A DNA stretch of 64,000 nucleotides from Eriocheir sinensis (GCF_024679095.1 NW_026111777.1:220001-284000), one strand, 5' to 3'; numbered from the stretch's first letter, positions 11,159 to 24,180 are shown. The notes: generated from the letters alone by a model not told the origin. A program made the numbers and translations.

Positions 11159-11312
11159 CCTGCTGCTCTGATTAGGTATAAAATTGTCCCTCTTTATGGC
11201 TCTAACCCATTCACGTGCCAACGTTTCATCTTTTGGGGAAAGAAATTATAGCCACTTTAGGAGCAGTAGGATAATTTCCGTTGCAACGAGGTACACAACA
11301 CCCACTAGGCAT
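11159..11312 (-). pseudogene. THAP-domain exon of P-like transposon
   Basis: The minus strand starts ATG at 11312-11310: MPSGCCVPRCNGNYPTAPKV, then AIISFPK. After removing one extra A in an AAAA run (a +1 frameshift) it continues DETLAREWVRAIKRDNFIP. Cys-x-x-x-Cys, Asn-Tyr, FPK, the conserved Trp and the following Phe-x-Pro are the THAP zinc-finger pattern. It ends at a consensus donor (GTAAGT, 11158-11153). THAP domains bind transposon ends in P-type transposases. The frameshift makes this a pseudogene unless it is an assembly error. Confidence 0.7.
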
Positions 11313-11539
11313 ATTGATATGAAGTATATAACTGAGGAAGTCTGAGATTATGTCAAAGTTCTTGAACTAAATGGTCGTGACACTTCACCGTGACCGAGAA
11401 CATATACTCTCCTCAACGATCACAGCCGACTGGCGCTCGGGCCGCGAGGCTGCTGTATGACCGACCATCGTGACGTCACTGTGTATCTGCATCCAAGTGC
11501 TCAGGCCTTCTATTAGAAGGCCGTGGCCAGGCTTAACCA

Positions 11540-12360
11540 CGACCTTCCCGTAGATAATGTCATTTATAACACCAACGGTACCTGAGCTTACCGTTCCGTC
11601 TGCCGCTCTTAATTTCTTGCTCGTAAATCACTCGATGTTACTTGGGTCCACCTTTCCTGCCCTCAAGTTATTTTGCATATACGTGCTCCCTTTCATTGTC
11701 GTCTAGTTTTCTATACCACATTTTAACAATCTGAATAATGTTATCGTTTGGGTTCGTTTACTTTTCTTATTCGTCAACAGGAATTAACCTTTTTGTCTTG
11801 ACTCGTCAATCATTGTCATTGAAAACCTGTCTCCAATGTTATCTCACATATTCACTATTCACTCTTGTTGAAGGTATCAAAGCCTCAAATACTATTCTTT
11901 AGGTCAACTTAAATTCTCATGTGTCGAAATTTTATGCTACCTGTCAGACTAAAGTATGAAACCGGAATGTTTGGTTTTCTCGATGAGTAATAACCGCTCG
12001 CTTGTACTGAGAAAAGGTCCGGCCATCTGGAGTAGATGGCAAACTTAACCACATTATTTATTCATGTGGTGGACCCTGGCGCGGTAGACTTTCAGGTAGC
12101 ACACGCGTATGGTCGGTCCCAGTCCATTAATGGATTGTATACTATTGTGGCGTAGTGATTTATGACCCATTTGTATTTTTTTTCACTCTTTCTCAGTGGC
12201 TAAGCACTGAGGGAGCACTATGCAGCTAAAAGAGTTCAAACTGTACATTAGATTTTAGAATTTAAAAACCATTGCCAAATTGATTATATGTCCTGTTATA
12301 GGTAATAAACGGCGTCACTTTTACAACCTTTTTTCCTTATTTGATTGTCTCAATATAACT
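11540..12360. other. Intron sequence, no feature seen
   Basis: This is intron DNA between the P-like transposon and the acceptor of the second visible Sidestep-like exon. I see no coding frame, inverted repeat or simple array of note. A short polypyrimidine stretch precedes the acceptor at 12398. Confidence 0.6.
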
Positions 12361-12398
12361 TCATCTTCTCTTGACCTCCTTTCCTTCCGCTTCCCCAG

Positions 12399-12558
12399 AG
12401 CCAGGCCATCCTGCACCACCCCACGGAAGGCATCCTGCTCAGCGGTAACAGCCTGGCTCTGCGCGGCATCACCAGGCACCAGGCGGGGCCATACACCTGC
12501 TCCGCCTCCAACGCCGAGGGGAACGCCCACAGTCCCCCGCTTACCCTCCACGTCAACT
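12399..12558 (+). CDS. Sidestep-like exon 2 of 8: second half of penultimate Ig domain
   Basis: The acceptor is cttccccag followed by AGC CAG GCC; the donor is AAC T|GTGAGT. The exon enters in phase 0 and leaves in phase 1. Residues 44-96 contain the HHPTEGILLSGNSLALRGI segment, then RHQAGPYTCSASNAEGN with the F-strand Cys77, then LTLHVN. The DSG-like turn is QAG, and YxC is intact. Together with exon 1 this makes a complete Ig domain of 96 codons bounded by phase-1 introns. The repeat-rich intron that follows begins only about 40 bp after the donor. Long frames that read through this exon into the intron are an artefact of the stop-poor repeat and not an alternative gene. Confidence 0.88.
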
Positions 12559-12572
12559 GTGAGTGTTGAGGA

Positions 12573-15500
12573 GGCACATCCCCTTATCACCACATCCCCA
12601 TCATCACCACAACATCACCCCCCCCAACCACAACCCTATCTCAACAACCGCCGCATCCCAACCACCACCACATCCCCACCACCCTCACATCACCATCACC
12701 ACCACATCCCAACCACTACCACAACCCCACCACCCCCACATACCTACCAACACCACATCCCTACCACCACCACATCCCCACATTCGCTGCATCACCCCCA
12801 CCACATCCCCACCACCATCACATCCCTACTCCCACCACAACATCCCCACCACCACCACTCCCAATCACCACCACATCCCATCACCACCACATCCCAACCA
12901 CCACCACCACATCCCCACCACCATATCCTTACCATCACCACATCCCCCCACCGCCACATCCCCCCCACCACATCCCCCCACCGCCACATCCTCCCCCCAC
13001 CACATCCCCCCACCACATCCCCCGACCACCATATCCCCACCACCACCACATCCCCACCACCACCACATATCCCCCGCCACCACATCCCCACCACATCCCC
13101 ACCACCACCACATGTCCCCCACCACCACATTCCCCACACGACCACATATCCCCACCAACACCACATCACCACCACCACCATCACATCCCCACCACCACCA
13201 CATCCCCACCACCACCACATCCTCACTACCACCACACCCCCGCCACCACCACATCCCCATCACCACCACATCCTCATCACCACCACATCCCCCCCACACC
13301 CACATCCCCACCACCACAACATCCCCACCTCCACCACATCCCCACCACCACCACATCCCCACCACCACCACATCCCCACCACCACCACAACCCCACCACC
13401 ACCACATCCCCACCACTACCACCACATCCCTACCACCACCGCATCCCCACCACCACCACAAACCCACCACCACCACATCCCACCACCACCACCACATCCC
13501 CACCACCACCACATCCCCCACCACCACCATAACCCCACCACCACCACCTCCCCACCCCCACCACCACCACCACATCCCCACCACCACATCCCACCACCAC
13601 CACATCCCCACCACCACATCCCCACCACCACCACATCCCCACCACCACCACATCCCCACCACTACCATCCCCACCACCACATCCCACCACCACATCCCCA
13701 CCACCACCACATCCCCCATCACCACATCCCATCGCCACCACATCCCCACCACCACCACATCCCCACCGCCAGGACATCCCCACCACCACATCTCCACCAC
13801 TACCACATCCCCAACACCACCACATCCCCACCACCACCACATCCCGACCACCACCACATCCCTACCACCATCACATCCCCCCCACCACCACCACAACACC
13901 ACCACCACCACATACCCACCACCACCACATCCACCACCACCACCACCACCAAATCCCCACTACCACAACTACATCACCACCATCATGACCACATCTCCAC
14001 CACCATCACCACATCCCCTTCACCACCACAACATCCCCACAACCACCACCACATCCCCACCACCACTACATCCTCATCACCACCACATCACCACCACTAC
14101 CACCACATCCCCATTACCACCACAACATCCCCACCACCACCACATCCCACCACCACATCCCCACCACCACCACACCCCACCACCACATCCCCACCACACC
14201 CCCACCACCACCACATCCCCACCACCACCACATCCCCACCACCACCACATCCCCACCACCACCACATCCCCACCACCACCACACCCCCACCACCACCACA
14301 TCCCCACCACCACCACATCCCCACCACCACCACACCCCCACCACCACCACATCCCCACCACCACAACATCCTCACCACCACATCCCCACCACCACCACAT
14401 CCCACCACCACATCCCCACCACCACCACATCCCCACCCACCACCACATCCCCACCACCACCACATCCCCACCACCACATCCCACCACCACCACCACACAC
14501 CCACCACCACCACATCCCCACCACCACAACATCCACCACCACCACCACCACCACCATCCCCACCACCACCACATCCCCACCACCACCACCTCCCCACCAC
14601 CACCACCACAACCACCACCACCACAACCACCACCACAACATCCCCACCACCACCACATCCCCACCACCACCACATCCTCACCACCACCACATCCCCCCAC
14701 ACCCACATCCCCACCACCACAATATCCCCACCTCCACCACATCCCCACCACCACCACAACCACCACCACCACACCCACACCACCACCACCAGATCCCCAG
14801 CACTACCACTCCCCTCCCCCTCACCACCACACCCACAACCACCACCACATCCCCACCACCACTACTACATCCCCACCACCACGACCACATCTCCACCACC
14901 ATCACCACATCCCTTTCACCACCACAACATCCCCACCACCACCACCACATCCCCACCACCACTACATCCTCATCACCACCACATCACCACCACCACATCC
15001 CACCACCACCACCACCACCACCACACATCCCACCACATCCCCACACCACATCCCCACCACCACCACCACCACTACATCCCAATCACCACCACCACATCCC
15101 CATCACTACCACATCCCCATCACTACCACATCCCCACCACATCCCCACACATCCCCACCACCACCACATCCCCACCACCACATCCCCACCACCACATCCC
15201 CACCACCACATCCCACCACCACACATCCCCACCACATCCCCACCACCACCACATCCCCACCACCACATCTCCACCACCACCACATCCCCACCACCACCAC
15301 ATCCCCACCACCACCACATCCTCACACCCACCACATCCCCCCACCCCCACATCCCCACCACCACATCCCACCACCACCACATCCCCACCACCACATCCCC
15401 ACCACCCACCACCACATCCCCACCACCACCACATCCCCACCGCCACATCCCCACCACATCACCACCACCACCACATCCCCCCATTACCACCACATCCCCC

Positions 15501-15890
15501 CCACCACCACCTCCCCCCCCACCACCACATCACCACTGCCAAATTCCTGCACCACCACCACATCCCCCCCACCACCACCACATCACCACTACCAAATTCC
15601 CCCTCCTCCACCACATCTTCACCACATCCCCACCATCACAACATCCCCACCACCACCACAACCCCCCCACCACCACCACAACACCACCATCCCCTCCACC
15701 ACCACATCTCCACCACATCCCCACCATCACAACATCCCCACCACCACCACATCCCCCCCCCCACCCCCCCAGCCCCCCCACATCTTCCCCACCACCATCA
15801 CATCCCCCACCATCACCACCACATCACCACGTCACCACCCCCATCACCACATCCCCACCATCACCACCACATTGCTAGTTTGCCACCATC
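12573..15890. repeat. 3.3-kb C/A-rich minisatellite (CCACCACCACATCCC-type unit)
   Basis: The + strand is almost entirely C and A with scattered T, built from a roughly 15-18-bp unit of the form catccccaccaccac. Higher-order copies exist: the block at 13960-14100 recurs near 14866-15000, and the block at 13278-13345 recurs near 14686-14750. More than one + strand frame stays open for over 1,100 codons, giving His/Pro/Thr/Ser-rich translations, and minus frames give Gly/Trp/Val. These are by-products of a repeat lacking stop triplets. It starts about 15 bp after the donor of the second visible exon. Confidence 0.9.
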
Positions 15891-16061
15891 ACCAACACCT
15901 CTCTTCGCATTTCATTTCCCTCCAACACCACCACATGATCCCGCTGTCGACCTCTGTTCCTCATTTTGTCTCCCTCCAAGCTCCACATCCACTGCCTTCG
16001 TCCGCACTACCTCCACTCTCTCCACAGCCTAGAACCTCCCGGTTGCGTCCTCCCCCCCCAC

Positions 16062-16079
16062 ACACACACACACACACAC
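16062..16079. repeat. Short (CA)n tract
   Basis: A short CA array following the minisatellite. The next 600 bp (16100-16720) are pyrimidine-rich on the + strand (ttcctcctc type) without a gene. Confidence 0.85.
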
Positions 16080-16734
16080 CGCCGTGAGCAAGGGGTGTAG
16101 AATGAATTATCTGCAGCTTTCTGTGGGATGCGCCGCCGAGGTAAACTGAACGACATGGAGGTCTCATCGCCACAGTTGGTCTTGGTATTTCTGGCTCTGA
16201 TTCCATGTAGTCGGCCATTTTTTCCTCCTCATTTTCCTGCCCAATCTCCTCATTCTCCTTTCCCACCCGCTCCACCTCCTCAGGTTGTATCTCTACCTAC
16301 CCCTTCGCCTCCTTTTCCTACTCTTCCATTTCCTGTTCCTTCTCCCTCTCCTCCTTCCCCTAATCGTCTTCCTTTCGTATTTTTCTTTTCCTTCTCTTCT
16401 TCCCCATTTTTTTTTATCTTCATCGTACTTTCTCCTGCTGCTTTGCTTCCCTTTGTTTCTCCTTTCTTTAAGTTGTCGTAACCACCGCCGTTTCCAGCTT
16501 CTTTTTCCCACTTGTTCTTTTCTCTCCTCAGCCTTATTTTTCCTCTCATTAATTTCTGATTGTATTATTTTACGTTTTTTTTTTCTCTATCTCTAATCCA
16601 CTTTCTTTTTTATCTTTTTCGTTCTGCTTTTTATATTTTTTGTCGTCATCATCGTCGCGCCATTGTTAAATATTTTTCGACATACTTTTCCTCGTCGTCG
16701 TCGCACTCCTTCTCCTTCTCCTCCAGTAGCAGTG

Positions 16735-19700
16735 ACTCCACTATCGATGGTGGAGAGACCCTCCACCGAGACTGTGCCCCCTCTAAACAACCCTCCTGCT
16801 TCACGGGGGACGCGTTACCTGCCTCACAGGTTAACTCCCAGCCTGCCTCACAGGCTGACCCCTAGTCTGCCTCACAGGCTAACCCCCAGCCTGCCTCACA
16901 GGCAAACTCCCAGCCTGCCTCACAGGTAAACTCCCAGCCTGCCTCACAGGCTAACTCCCAGCCTGCCTCACACAACGCTTATCTTCCTGCTTCACAGGAT
17001 GACGGGTTCCAACCTGAAAGGAATGGAGCAAAACCGAAGCAGGCAATGAAACATTTACTAACCCACGCTACCTACAATAGGTTCCAGGTGCTGACAGACA
17101 CCATGGAGGATGAGTTTGAGACTATCCACAACTCTCTCCATCCAGTATCCGAGAAAACAGTTATTATAACCACTGTGGACACGGTCTTCATTGAAATTAA
17201 AAATAAGATGTCGTAAAATAGTAGTTGGGCTAATCTATAGACTGCCAGGGCAGACTCTTGATATCGACCACACATTAAGTGAATTAATATAAGAAAGAAG
17301 TAGCAGTTATGAGGCAGTAATTGTGGGGGACTTTAACTTGCCAGTGAAAAGATGGGGCGAACCGTTGAAGTCTTATACTTATACCTGTACACAAATTTAT
17401 TAGAAAGTGATTTACATTAACGTGTTCAAGAACCGACTCGGGAAAATAATATACTTGACCTTATCTTTTTAACGACAGATGATCTAGTTAACGAAGTAAA
17501 TGTTGGTCCAGTTTATAGTTTTTTGCGATCACCGAATAATTACATTCAGCATCAAGATGAATGAAAGTAAAGTAATTCCTAGTAAAGAAAAGAATCCAGA
17601 TTATCAGAGAGCGAGTTTCGTAAGACTCCGATCAATTTTAAATAATTCTGACTGGACTGTAATTTCGACGGAAACATATATTGATAAATCGTGGGAGCCC
17701 TTCACTACAATATTGAACAATGCCATAAGCATATGCGTACTCTATCGTAACAGACGTTCAACTATAAAGAAGAAACCCAAATGGTGGAATAACGAAATTA
17801 AAAATAGCCTTTCTCTTAAAAAAACGCGACTGCAGTAGATACATATCAACCCAGAGTGAGACTGACAAACTAGAGTTGGACAAAATTCGCCGCGAAACCA
17901 AGAAATTAATAAAATGATGCAAAAAAAAAAAAATCTTGAATATATAGCGGAAACAAGTAAATATAATCCTAAAGATTTTTTAGCTATGTATATAATATAA
18001 AAAAAATCTATAATTTGTAGTATCGGACGAACCGCTTGCAAATCAAAATGGTAACCACACGAACGATGAAAATGAAATGGCTACAATCCTAAATAACTTT
18101 TTCGCATCCGTATTTACCGACGAAGATTGTTTATCACTTCAACCGCCGGAGGTCAGAAGGACCGAAAAGATTTTAAATGGCGTGCTCGTCGTAGAAAGTG
18201 ACATTTTAAGCAGAACTGAAAAGATTAAAGTAAGTAAAGCTTCTGGCCCAGACAAAATTACCGCTAGAATTTTAAAAGAAATCAAACATCAAATTTGTAA
18301 ACCACTCTCTATCTTATTCAATAAATCTTTAACTGCTGGAAAAGTTCCGTCAGATTAGAAAATAGCAAATGTCACACCAATATTCAAAAAGGGGTACAAG
18401 TTTCATCCAGGAAATTATCGACCAATTAGCCTGACATCGATTGTTTGTGAGTTAATGGAGACGATCATTCGCGACAATATGGTGAAATTCTTCGAAGAAA
18501 ATAATATAGTTAATGATTCGCAACATGGTTTCCGTAGTAAACGTTCGTGTTTAACTAACTTACTTGATTTTGTTCATTATATTTTTGAGGTATTCGATGG
18601 AAGCAGATCAGTAGATATCATATATCTGGATTTTCAAAAGGCATTTGATAAGGTTCCCCACAAACGGTTGCTCAGAAAACTATTAGCGCACGGTATCTCG
18701 GGTAACATTTACAATTGGCTTGTGGACTGGCTCTCTGAGCGGAAACAGAGTAGTTATAAACGGTGTTTCATCTAACTGGCTCGATGTCAGAAGCGGCGTA
18801 CCTCAAGGGTCAGTGCTCGGTCCCATGCTCTTCTTAATATATGTTAATGATATCGATGATGGGCTCACTTGTAAAATATCAAAATTTGCGGATGACTCAA
18901 AAATCGCTAGTAAGATAACTACGACACTCGACGAAGAAGCATTATAATCATATCTAAATTGACTTGCACGTTGGGTCAATCAATGGCAAATGAAATTTAA
19001 CGTTAACAAATGTAAAGTGTTACACATCGGAAACAATAACAATCGCGTTCAGTACGTAATGAATGGCCAACAACTTTTTGAAGTAGGTAAAGAAACGGAT
19101 CTTGGAATCACTATATCAAGCGATTTAAAGCCCATTCAGCATTGTCCAGAGGTATTTAAAACCGCATACAAATTGGTTGGCTTTATCGGACGAGTCTTTA
19201 ATAATAAATCGGAAGAAAAGTAATATTAAAACTGTATAATTCGCTGGCTCGACCCCATCTAGAGTACTTTGTACAATTTTGGTCTACCCATTACAGAAAA
19301 GACGTAGAAAACTTAGAACGGGTTCAACGGAGAATAACAAAAATGATTCCTAGATTGAGAATTGTATCTTGTGAACAAAGGCTTAATGAAGTAAATATAT
19401 TCAGCCTATCAAAACGAAAAATGCAAGGCGTTCTAATAGAAATGTTTAAAATGTTTAAAGGATTCAGTTTTATTAATGCAGAAGATTACTTTACAATTGA
19501 TAGATCAAATACAAGAAGAAATAACAATTTCAAGATAAGTGGTAAAAGATTTTCGTCGCACGAAGCCAAACACTTCTTCAATCGAGTCGTTAATGTTTTG
19601 AATTCTCTACTCTGTGGTATCGTTGATAGTACAACAGTTACGGCCTTCAAGAATAGATTAGACAAGTATTTTGAATCCAACCAGCAACTAAGATGTTACT

Positions 19701-20037
19701 CATTGTCGTAATAACGTTAAGTTCTTTCGAATATTTGTGTCCTTGTCCGTTTTTATCGCCCGGTTAGTGGTAGCAGTAATGGTAGTTCTTTCCTCTTTCT
19801 TACATAATTTCCATGCAGTTTTTCCATGCTGCATGGTTCTTTTTCCTTTCCTGCCAGCTTTGGCTGGAGGGATGGGGGGGGTGGGGAGGAGCCTTCGCCA
19901 TTGCTGTTATTCATCTTCCACCCTTGATTAGATAGTTAGTGTAGCTTGTCACAAACAGCCTCGTAAGGACCATCATGTCTGCTGTTGTTCGTTCTTTCTT
20001 TGTGTTCCTACATATGCTCCTCATCCTCCTCCTCCTC
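16735..20037 (+). mobile_element. CR1-like LINE copy B2, internally deleted
   Basis: It starts near tgactccactatcgatgg within ORF1, carries the 24-bp coding minisatellite (16822-16975), then FQVLTDTMEDEFET. It jumps directly at about 17126 to the endonuclease segment (IHNSLHPVSEKT), skipping roughly 1.7 kb that copy B1 retains, including the whole SGNH region. ORF2 then runs to the stop at 19711. The 3' tail has the same ttatcgcccggttagtggta segment as B1 and ends in CTC repeats at 20037. Confidence 0.8.
18077..19711 (+). pseudogene. LINE B2 reverse transcriptase, near-complete but broken
   Basis: The blocks are SKASGPDKITARILKEIKHQ, a stop at 18358, then NYRPISLTSIVCELMETIIR, DSQHGFRSKRSCLTNLLDFV, VDIIYLDFQKAFDKVPHKRL (A box with catalytic Asp), SGVPQGSVLGPMLFLIYVND, and ISKFADDSKIASKI with both catalytic Asp intact. 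The C-terminal part is at 19343-19711. Frameshifts near 18765 and 19215 and a stop at 18946 disrupt it. It is the better preserved of the two copies. The A-box and FADD types are those of the CR1 group. Confidence 0.75.
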
Positions 20038-20040
20038 ATG

Positions 20041-20470
20041 ATATGATACAAGTCTTTAAATACCTGAACAAGCTCAGCAACGTTGATCACTCCAAACTCT
20101 TCACGCTACAAACTAACATGAGAACAAGAAACAACGGAAAAACAATTCAAGCAAAGCGATGCCGTACCGACATTGGCAGGAGTTATTTCTCGAATACGGT
20201 TGTTCGCCACTGGAACAGCCTCCCTGCAGAAGTGGTTAGCGCAGAGAGCATCAACTCATTCAAGAAACGCATTGATCGCCACTTTGCTGCAACGGGAGTG
20301 AACTGAACGTATCCAAAAGTAGGTACACAAGTGCTTTAATCCTTCCCTGCAAGCCACTCCTATGCCAAACGGATTGATTAAATCACTGAACGCAGGCAGC
20401 CTAGTAATGAGCCAACAGGCTTTCTGCCGCTTGCTAGTCCATGTTTCCATGTGTCCATGTTTCCTCCGAA
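20041..20470 (+). mobile_element. L2/CR1-like LINE 3' fragment with CATGTTTC tandem tail
   Basis: The frame 20043-20306 reads FKYLNKLSNVDHSKLFTLQT and ends SYFSNTVVRHWNSLPAEVVS, INSFKKRIDRHF. It is the conserved C-terminus of L2/CR1-type RT proteins, with a natural stop. The 3' UTR ends in repeats of catgtttc/catgtgtc at 20438-20466, a tandem-tail feature of such elements. It abuts the CTC tail of LINE B2. Confidence 0.75.
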
Positions 20471-20739
20471 TCCAGCACTAAGGTAATGGGGGAAGGAAAA
20501 CAGTTGAGTATACACTTCAACTCTGTAATATTTGTCTCTGCAACAGGTGAGGTGTTGATAGTAGAGGCAGTGTTTAGAGAGGTTGCAGTAGTTGTGATGG
20601 TGGTGATGGTGATGGTAGCGATGGTGGCGGTGATGGTGGTGATGGTGGACCACGGGGATGATGGTTGTGGGTGTCAATCCATTTTATTTGTGTTCTTTGT
20701 AAATATCAGACCCGTCACATCAGGTAATAAGGCCTAATT

Positions 20740-21022
20740 TCCCCCCCCCCCTTTCCTTTTTCTCTTCCCCTTTCACGTTTCTCTACCTTCCCCATTCCTC
20801 CCTCCTCTCCCTCTACATTTTCCTCCCTTTCCCACTCGTCTCACCCTTCCTTCAGGTTTTTCTGGCTCACTCACCCATCTCTCTCTGGTCTCTCCCTCCC
20901 TCCCCTCATTTTTTCCTCCCTTCCTCTCCCTCCTGTTTGAGTCTCCGTCATTGTGGCGACTCCTATCTGGTATATTTCCGTTTACGCTTTCTTTCCACCG
21001 TTTTTTGTAGTCAGAGTAGTCT

Positions 21023-21067
<45 letters not shown>

Positions 21068-21560
21068 GACACACACACACACACACACACACACTGTCCA
21101 TGGGTTACGGAAAGGAATGGTTAAGTCGGCTCCGTCTCTGATAAATCTCGGGTAATCTCCAGCCGGATTTACGACCTCATGTAATATCCGCATTCCGCAC
21201 CCTCGGCGTCTTCTGCTGGACCCCATCACCCTGCAACTACCCCGCTCCGTCTCACTTCCCTCCTCCCCTCACTCCCACCATTCTCCGCCCCGCCCCTTCC
21301 CACCAATAAATCCCTTCCCCATCTCTCCTATCCTCACTCCCCATCCTACTCGTTTCACCTCACCTCCTTCGCTTCCCCTTCCCCATCCTCTTCTCTCTCC
21401 ATATCCCTTCCCACCCCTCCCGATCCAGCTCGCTTACATACTCCCCCCTTCACCCCTCACATATCGCCTCCTTACCCATCCCTACTCCACTACATCTTGT
21501 TCAATCTCGTCCATCCTCACCCTAGGTCATCCAAGTTCTTGACGTCATCCACCACCACTC
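20740..21560. repeat. Polypyrimidine-rich tract with (CT)n-(CA)n array
   Basis: The + strand is dominated by C and T from 20740 to 20950 and again from 21230 to 21560. A compound array (CT)n then (CA)n lies at 21029-21093. No gene is seen. Confidence 0.75.
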
Positions 21561-21659
21561 TATTGCCCATTGTACAGCCCCAACCACCAAGCTAACCCCC
21601 CATCAATCCCTCCCGGAGAGAACAGAGAGACAGTCCTGCTGCGTTGTTACGAGGACTGG

Positions 21660-21720
21660 GGCAGGTGGGCCAGATGAGGAGGAGGAGGAGGAGGACGAGG
21701 AGGAGGACGAGGAAAAGAAA
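21660..21720. repeat. GAGGA-rich tract
   Basis: A purine-only stretch of gaggaggaggac units. Confidence 0.8.
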
Positions 21721-21894
21721 GAATAGGAGGAGGTTTAGTGTGCAAGTAGATATAGAGGTAAAGTTAAAGGAGAACGAAAGGAAGGTTACCAAATGAAGAG
21801 GAAGAGAAATACAAGTTGCCTCTACAGAAGTGGAATTACTTTAAAGGTTAATGAAGGTGATAAGGATATGTGCCTGAGGATTGTGTATTTGTAT

Positions 21895-21896
21895 GT

Positions 21897-21942
<46 letters not shown>

Positions 21943-22293
21943 ACGTCGTGGCCTATTGCGCCGGTAGGCTTCTTCCCGGTGGATCCTGATGGTCGGCCCA
22001 AGGCTTCTTCCCGGTGGGGCCTGATGGTCGGCCCAGCCCGTTCTGGCGCAGGCGAGATTTTACAGTGGTGCCACCTGCATTGGCTCATGCTGCCCTCCCG
22101 GAGCTCATCTTTAATCCTAGAATCTAGAGTATGGTTTGATAGGTGGTCTTCTGGTCAGCATGTGGGTAGTTTTAAGCCACTCGGCGGCGGCTGAAAAATC
22201 CCAGCTTGGTGGCACCGGGCGGGGATTGAACTTGCGTCGTCCTGAACGCGGCGCCGTCACGCTATCCATTCAGCCACCGCCTCCCCCTTAAAA

Positions 22294-22339
<46 letters not shown>
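21895..22339 (-). mobile_element. tRNA-derived SINE (family S1), flanked by (GT)n on both sides
   Basis: Read on the minus strand from about 22290, the head is GGTGGCTGAATGGATAGCGT (A box), then GTTCAATCC (B box at about 22222-22230). The body ends near 21947 with gaagcctaccggcgcaatag. The + strand signature ccggtaggcttc and gcatgtgggtagttttaa recurs at 46505-46715 and 60948-61158. (GT)n arrays at 21895-21940 and 22294-22339 adjoin it. The head does not fold into a functional tRNA. Confidence 0.7.
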
Positions 22340-22340
<1 letters not shown>

Positions 22341-24180
22341 TGGGCGTTCAGGCGCCTTATGTTGGCCGGACTGAATGACCTTGACGCGTGTCTTGCATGT
22401 CAATTTCTCATCCTGATAATCAATATAAATAAAAATATGTTATGTGCTACAATTATTAAATATAACGGAGCGCTTTTCTTCTTTTCTAAATTTACAAAAA
22501 ATTACTGTCATTATCGATCCCATAGGTAATTGCTATGACTATCTTTTCTTTCCAGATTTGTAACGAAATAATATCATGCAGTAAGAAATGTGAAATACTT
22601 CACAGCGTTCTTCTTCATATATACATGAAAAATCATAGGTAAACCAGTACATTGGTGTATCTTGACTGTTTTCTACGTGAATGTGTACGTGATAGACTGA
22701 AAAAAATAGCAAAACGTTTGCGTTTCAAAAAATAAAGGAAAACACAAGGATGCTGCTGAGTGACCGGTAATTGATGTAAATTGGCACTTTTTTTACCAGG
22801 ATATGCTAAGGAGATTTATGTTATACGATGCAGTTGCAAAATATTGCTGGATATTTATTATACGACGAAGGAAGTAATAATGTTGCAGCGGAAAACATGT
22901 AAATAGAGACATTTTTTCTTGCCTTGCTGCATGAGAGTGAATCCGTATTACCCGATCCCCACAAAGTATTTCAAGTATTTTTTTTTTATTATTCACCTAT
23001 AGAATATATTATATAGTATAGCATATACTCAAAGGACATAATATTGATGTATCATATCGGTGTTTCTTACTCAGGTGTGTAAAAGATAGGCATCATGTGA
23101 TTCCTGCAGGAATTATTGTAGTGACCCTTTCATCTACAAAATATAAACAAACACAAATGAGACTGCAGCTGGAGAACAGGTAAATAGATGCAACGTACCT
23201 GTACCTTTTTTACGCGTATAGGTAAAGAATAGTATATTTATTTATATGAATGGATTTGTTTTAAATCTTCAAAATATAAAGAAAACCCCGTTCGTAGAGG
23301 GAGGACCGGCTACTTTGTGTCTTAGCTGTGCCACGGCGGGCGTCCAGTAAGTCTTGGGGCAATGTCTGCAAAGCGTCCAGCTCGCGCGAATTTGATGCGC
23401 AGTATAAATTCATCACCGTTCACGAGGAAACATACGCTGCTGCGATGAAATGTTATATGAGTTTAGCCGACGAGGTGTTGAAAACCGGCGAGAGGAGAGG
23501 CGGGGAAAAAACGACGTCAGGGCTGAATGCAATACCGGAAAATAGTAAACGTAAATTTTCTGCGTTATTTTTCCGTGCAATTTATCTGTGTGAAGGGTAA
23601 TGCTGCGGAGCAAGATGTGGATCGACGAGCCAATACGAAAAGAAGGGAAATGAATGAAAGGGCAGCGTAGGGCGTGGAGGGAGGCTAATAGGGATGAGGA
23701 AGGGAGAGGAAAGCGAAGGGTATTGAAGGGTGCGGAGGATAGGAAGAAAGGGGAAGAGAGAAGGAGTAGAGAAATCAGCTTTGAGGAGACGGATTCAGTT
23801 TAGTGAAAACAAGGGCAGTGAAGGAGGGTAAGGGGAGAGGAGAGGAATGGATTGGGGACGGGATGGTATTGTATATCATGAGCACATTCTAGTGAAGTAA
23901 GGTCGACTGAAGGGCGCGGACAGAGAAAAACGGTTGGCACAGAGGGGAGTATAGAGAGGAGGGCGGGGGGGGGACATTAGCTGGGCCGGGCTGGGAGAGT
24001 TTCACCGCCCATAACCCGCGTCCATCTTCGACTCAAGAAACCAACTGTTTTGCAATTACCCGAAGGACTGGGAAATATTCAGACGAAGCGGCGAATCAGC
24101 TTGTGAGCGAAGAGGCGGCGGTGGGCTGTTTTTTTTCTTATTTTTTCGTTCTTTTTCGGTTCATTAAACACTACTTTGCT
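22340..24180. other. Intron sequence without recognisable gene
   Basis: AT-rich to 23300, then mixed, with purine-rich GGGAGAGG stretches at 23690-23990. A 90-codon frame at 23328-23600 has no recognised motif and no splice support, so I do not call it a gene. Confidence 0.5.

Noticed and set aside
12792..15781. Gly/Trp/Val-rich minus-strand frames
   Set aside because: They are the complement of the same minisatellite, with no motif and many overlapping frames.
12280..16087. 1,250- and 1,174-codon open frames on the + strand
   Set aside because: They run through a C/A-rich minisatellite with no stop triplets, overlap each other in different frames, and pass the GTGAGT donor of exon 2. This is repeat translation, not a protein.
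23328..23600. 90-codon frame VPRRASSKSWGN...
   Set aside because: No ATG at its start, no recognised motif, no splice or polyadenylation context.
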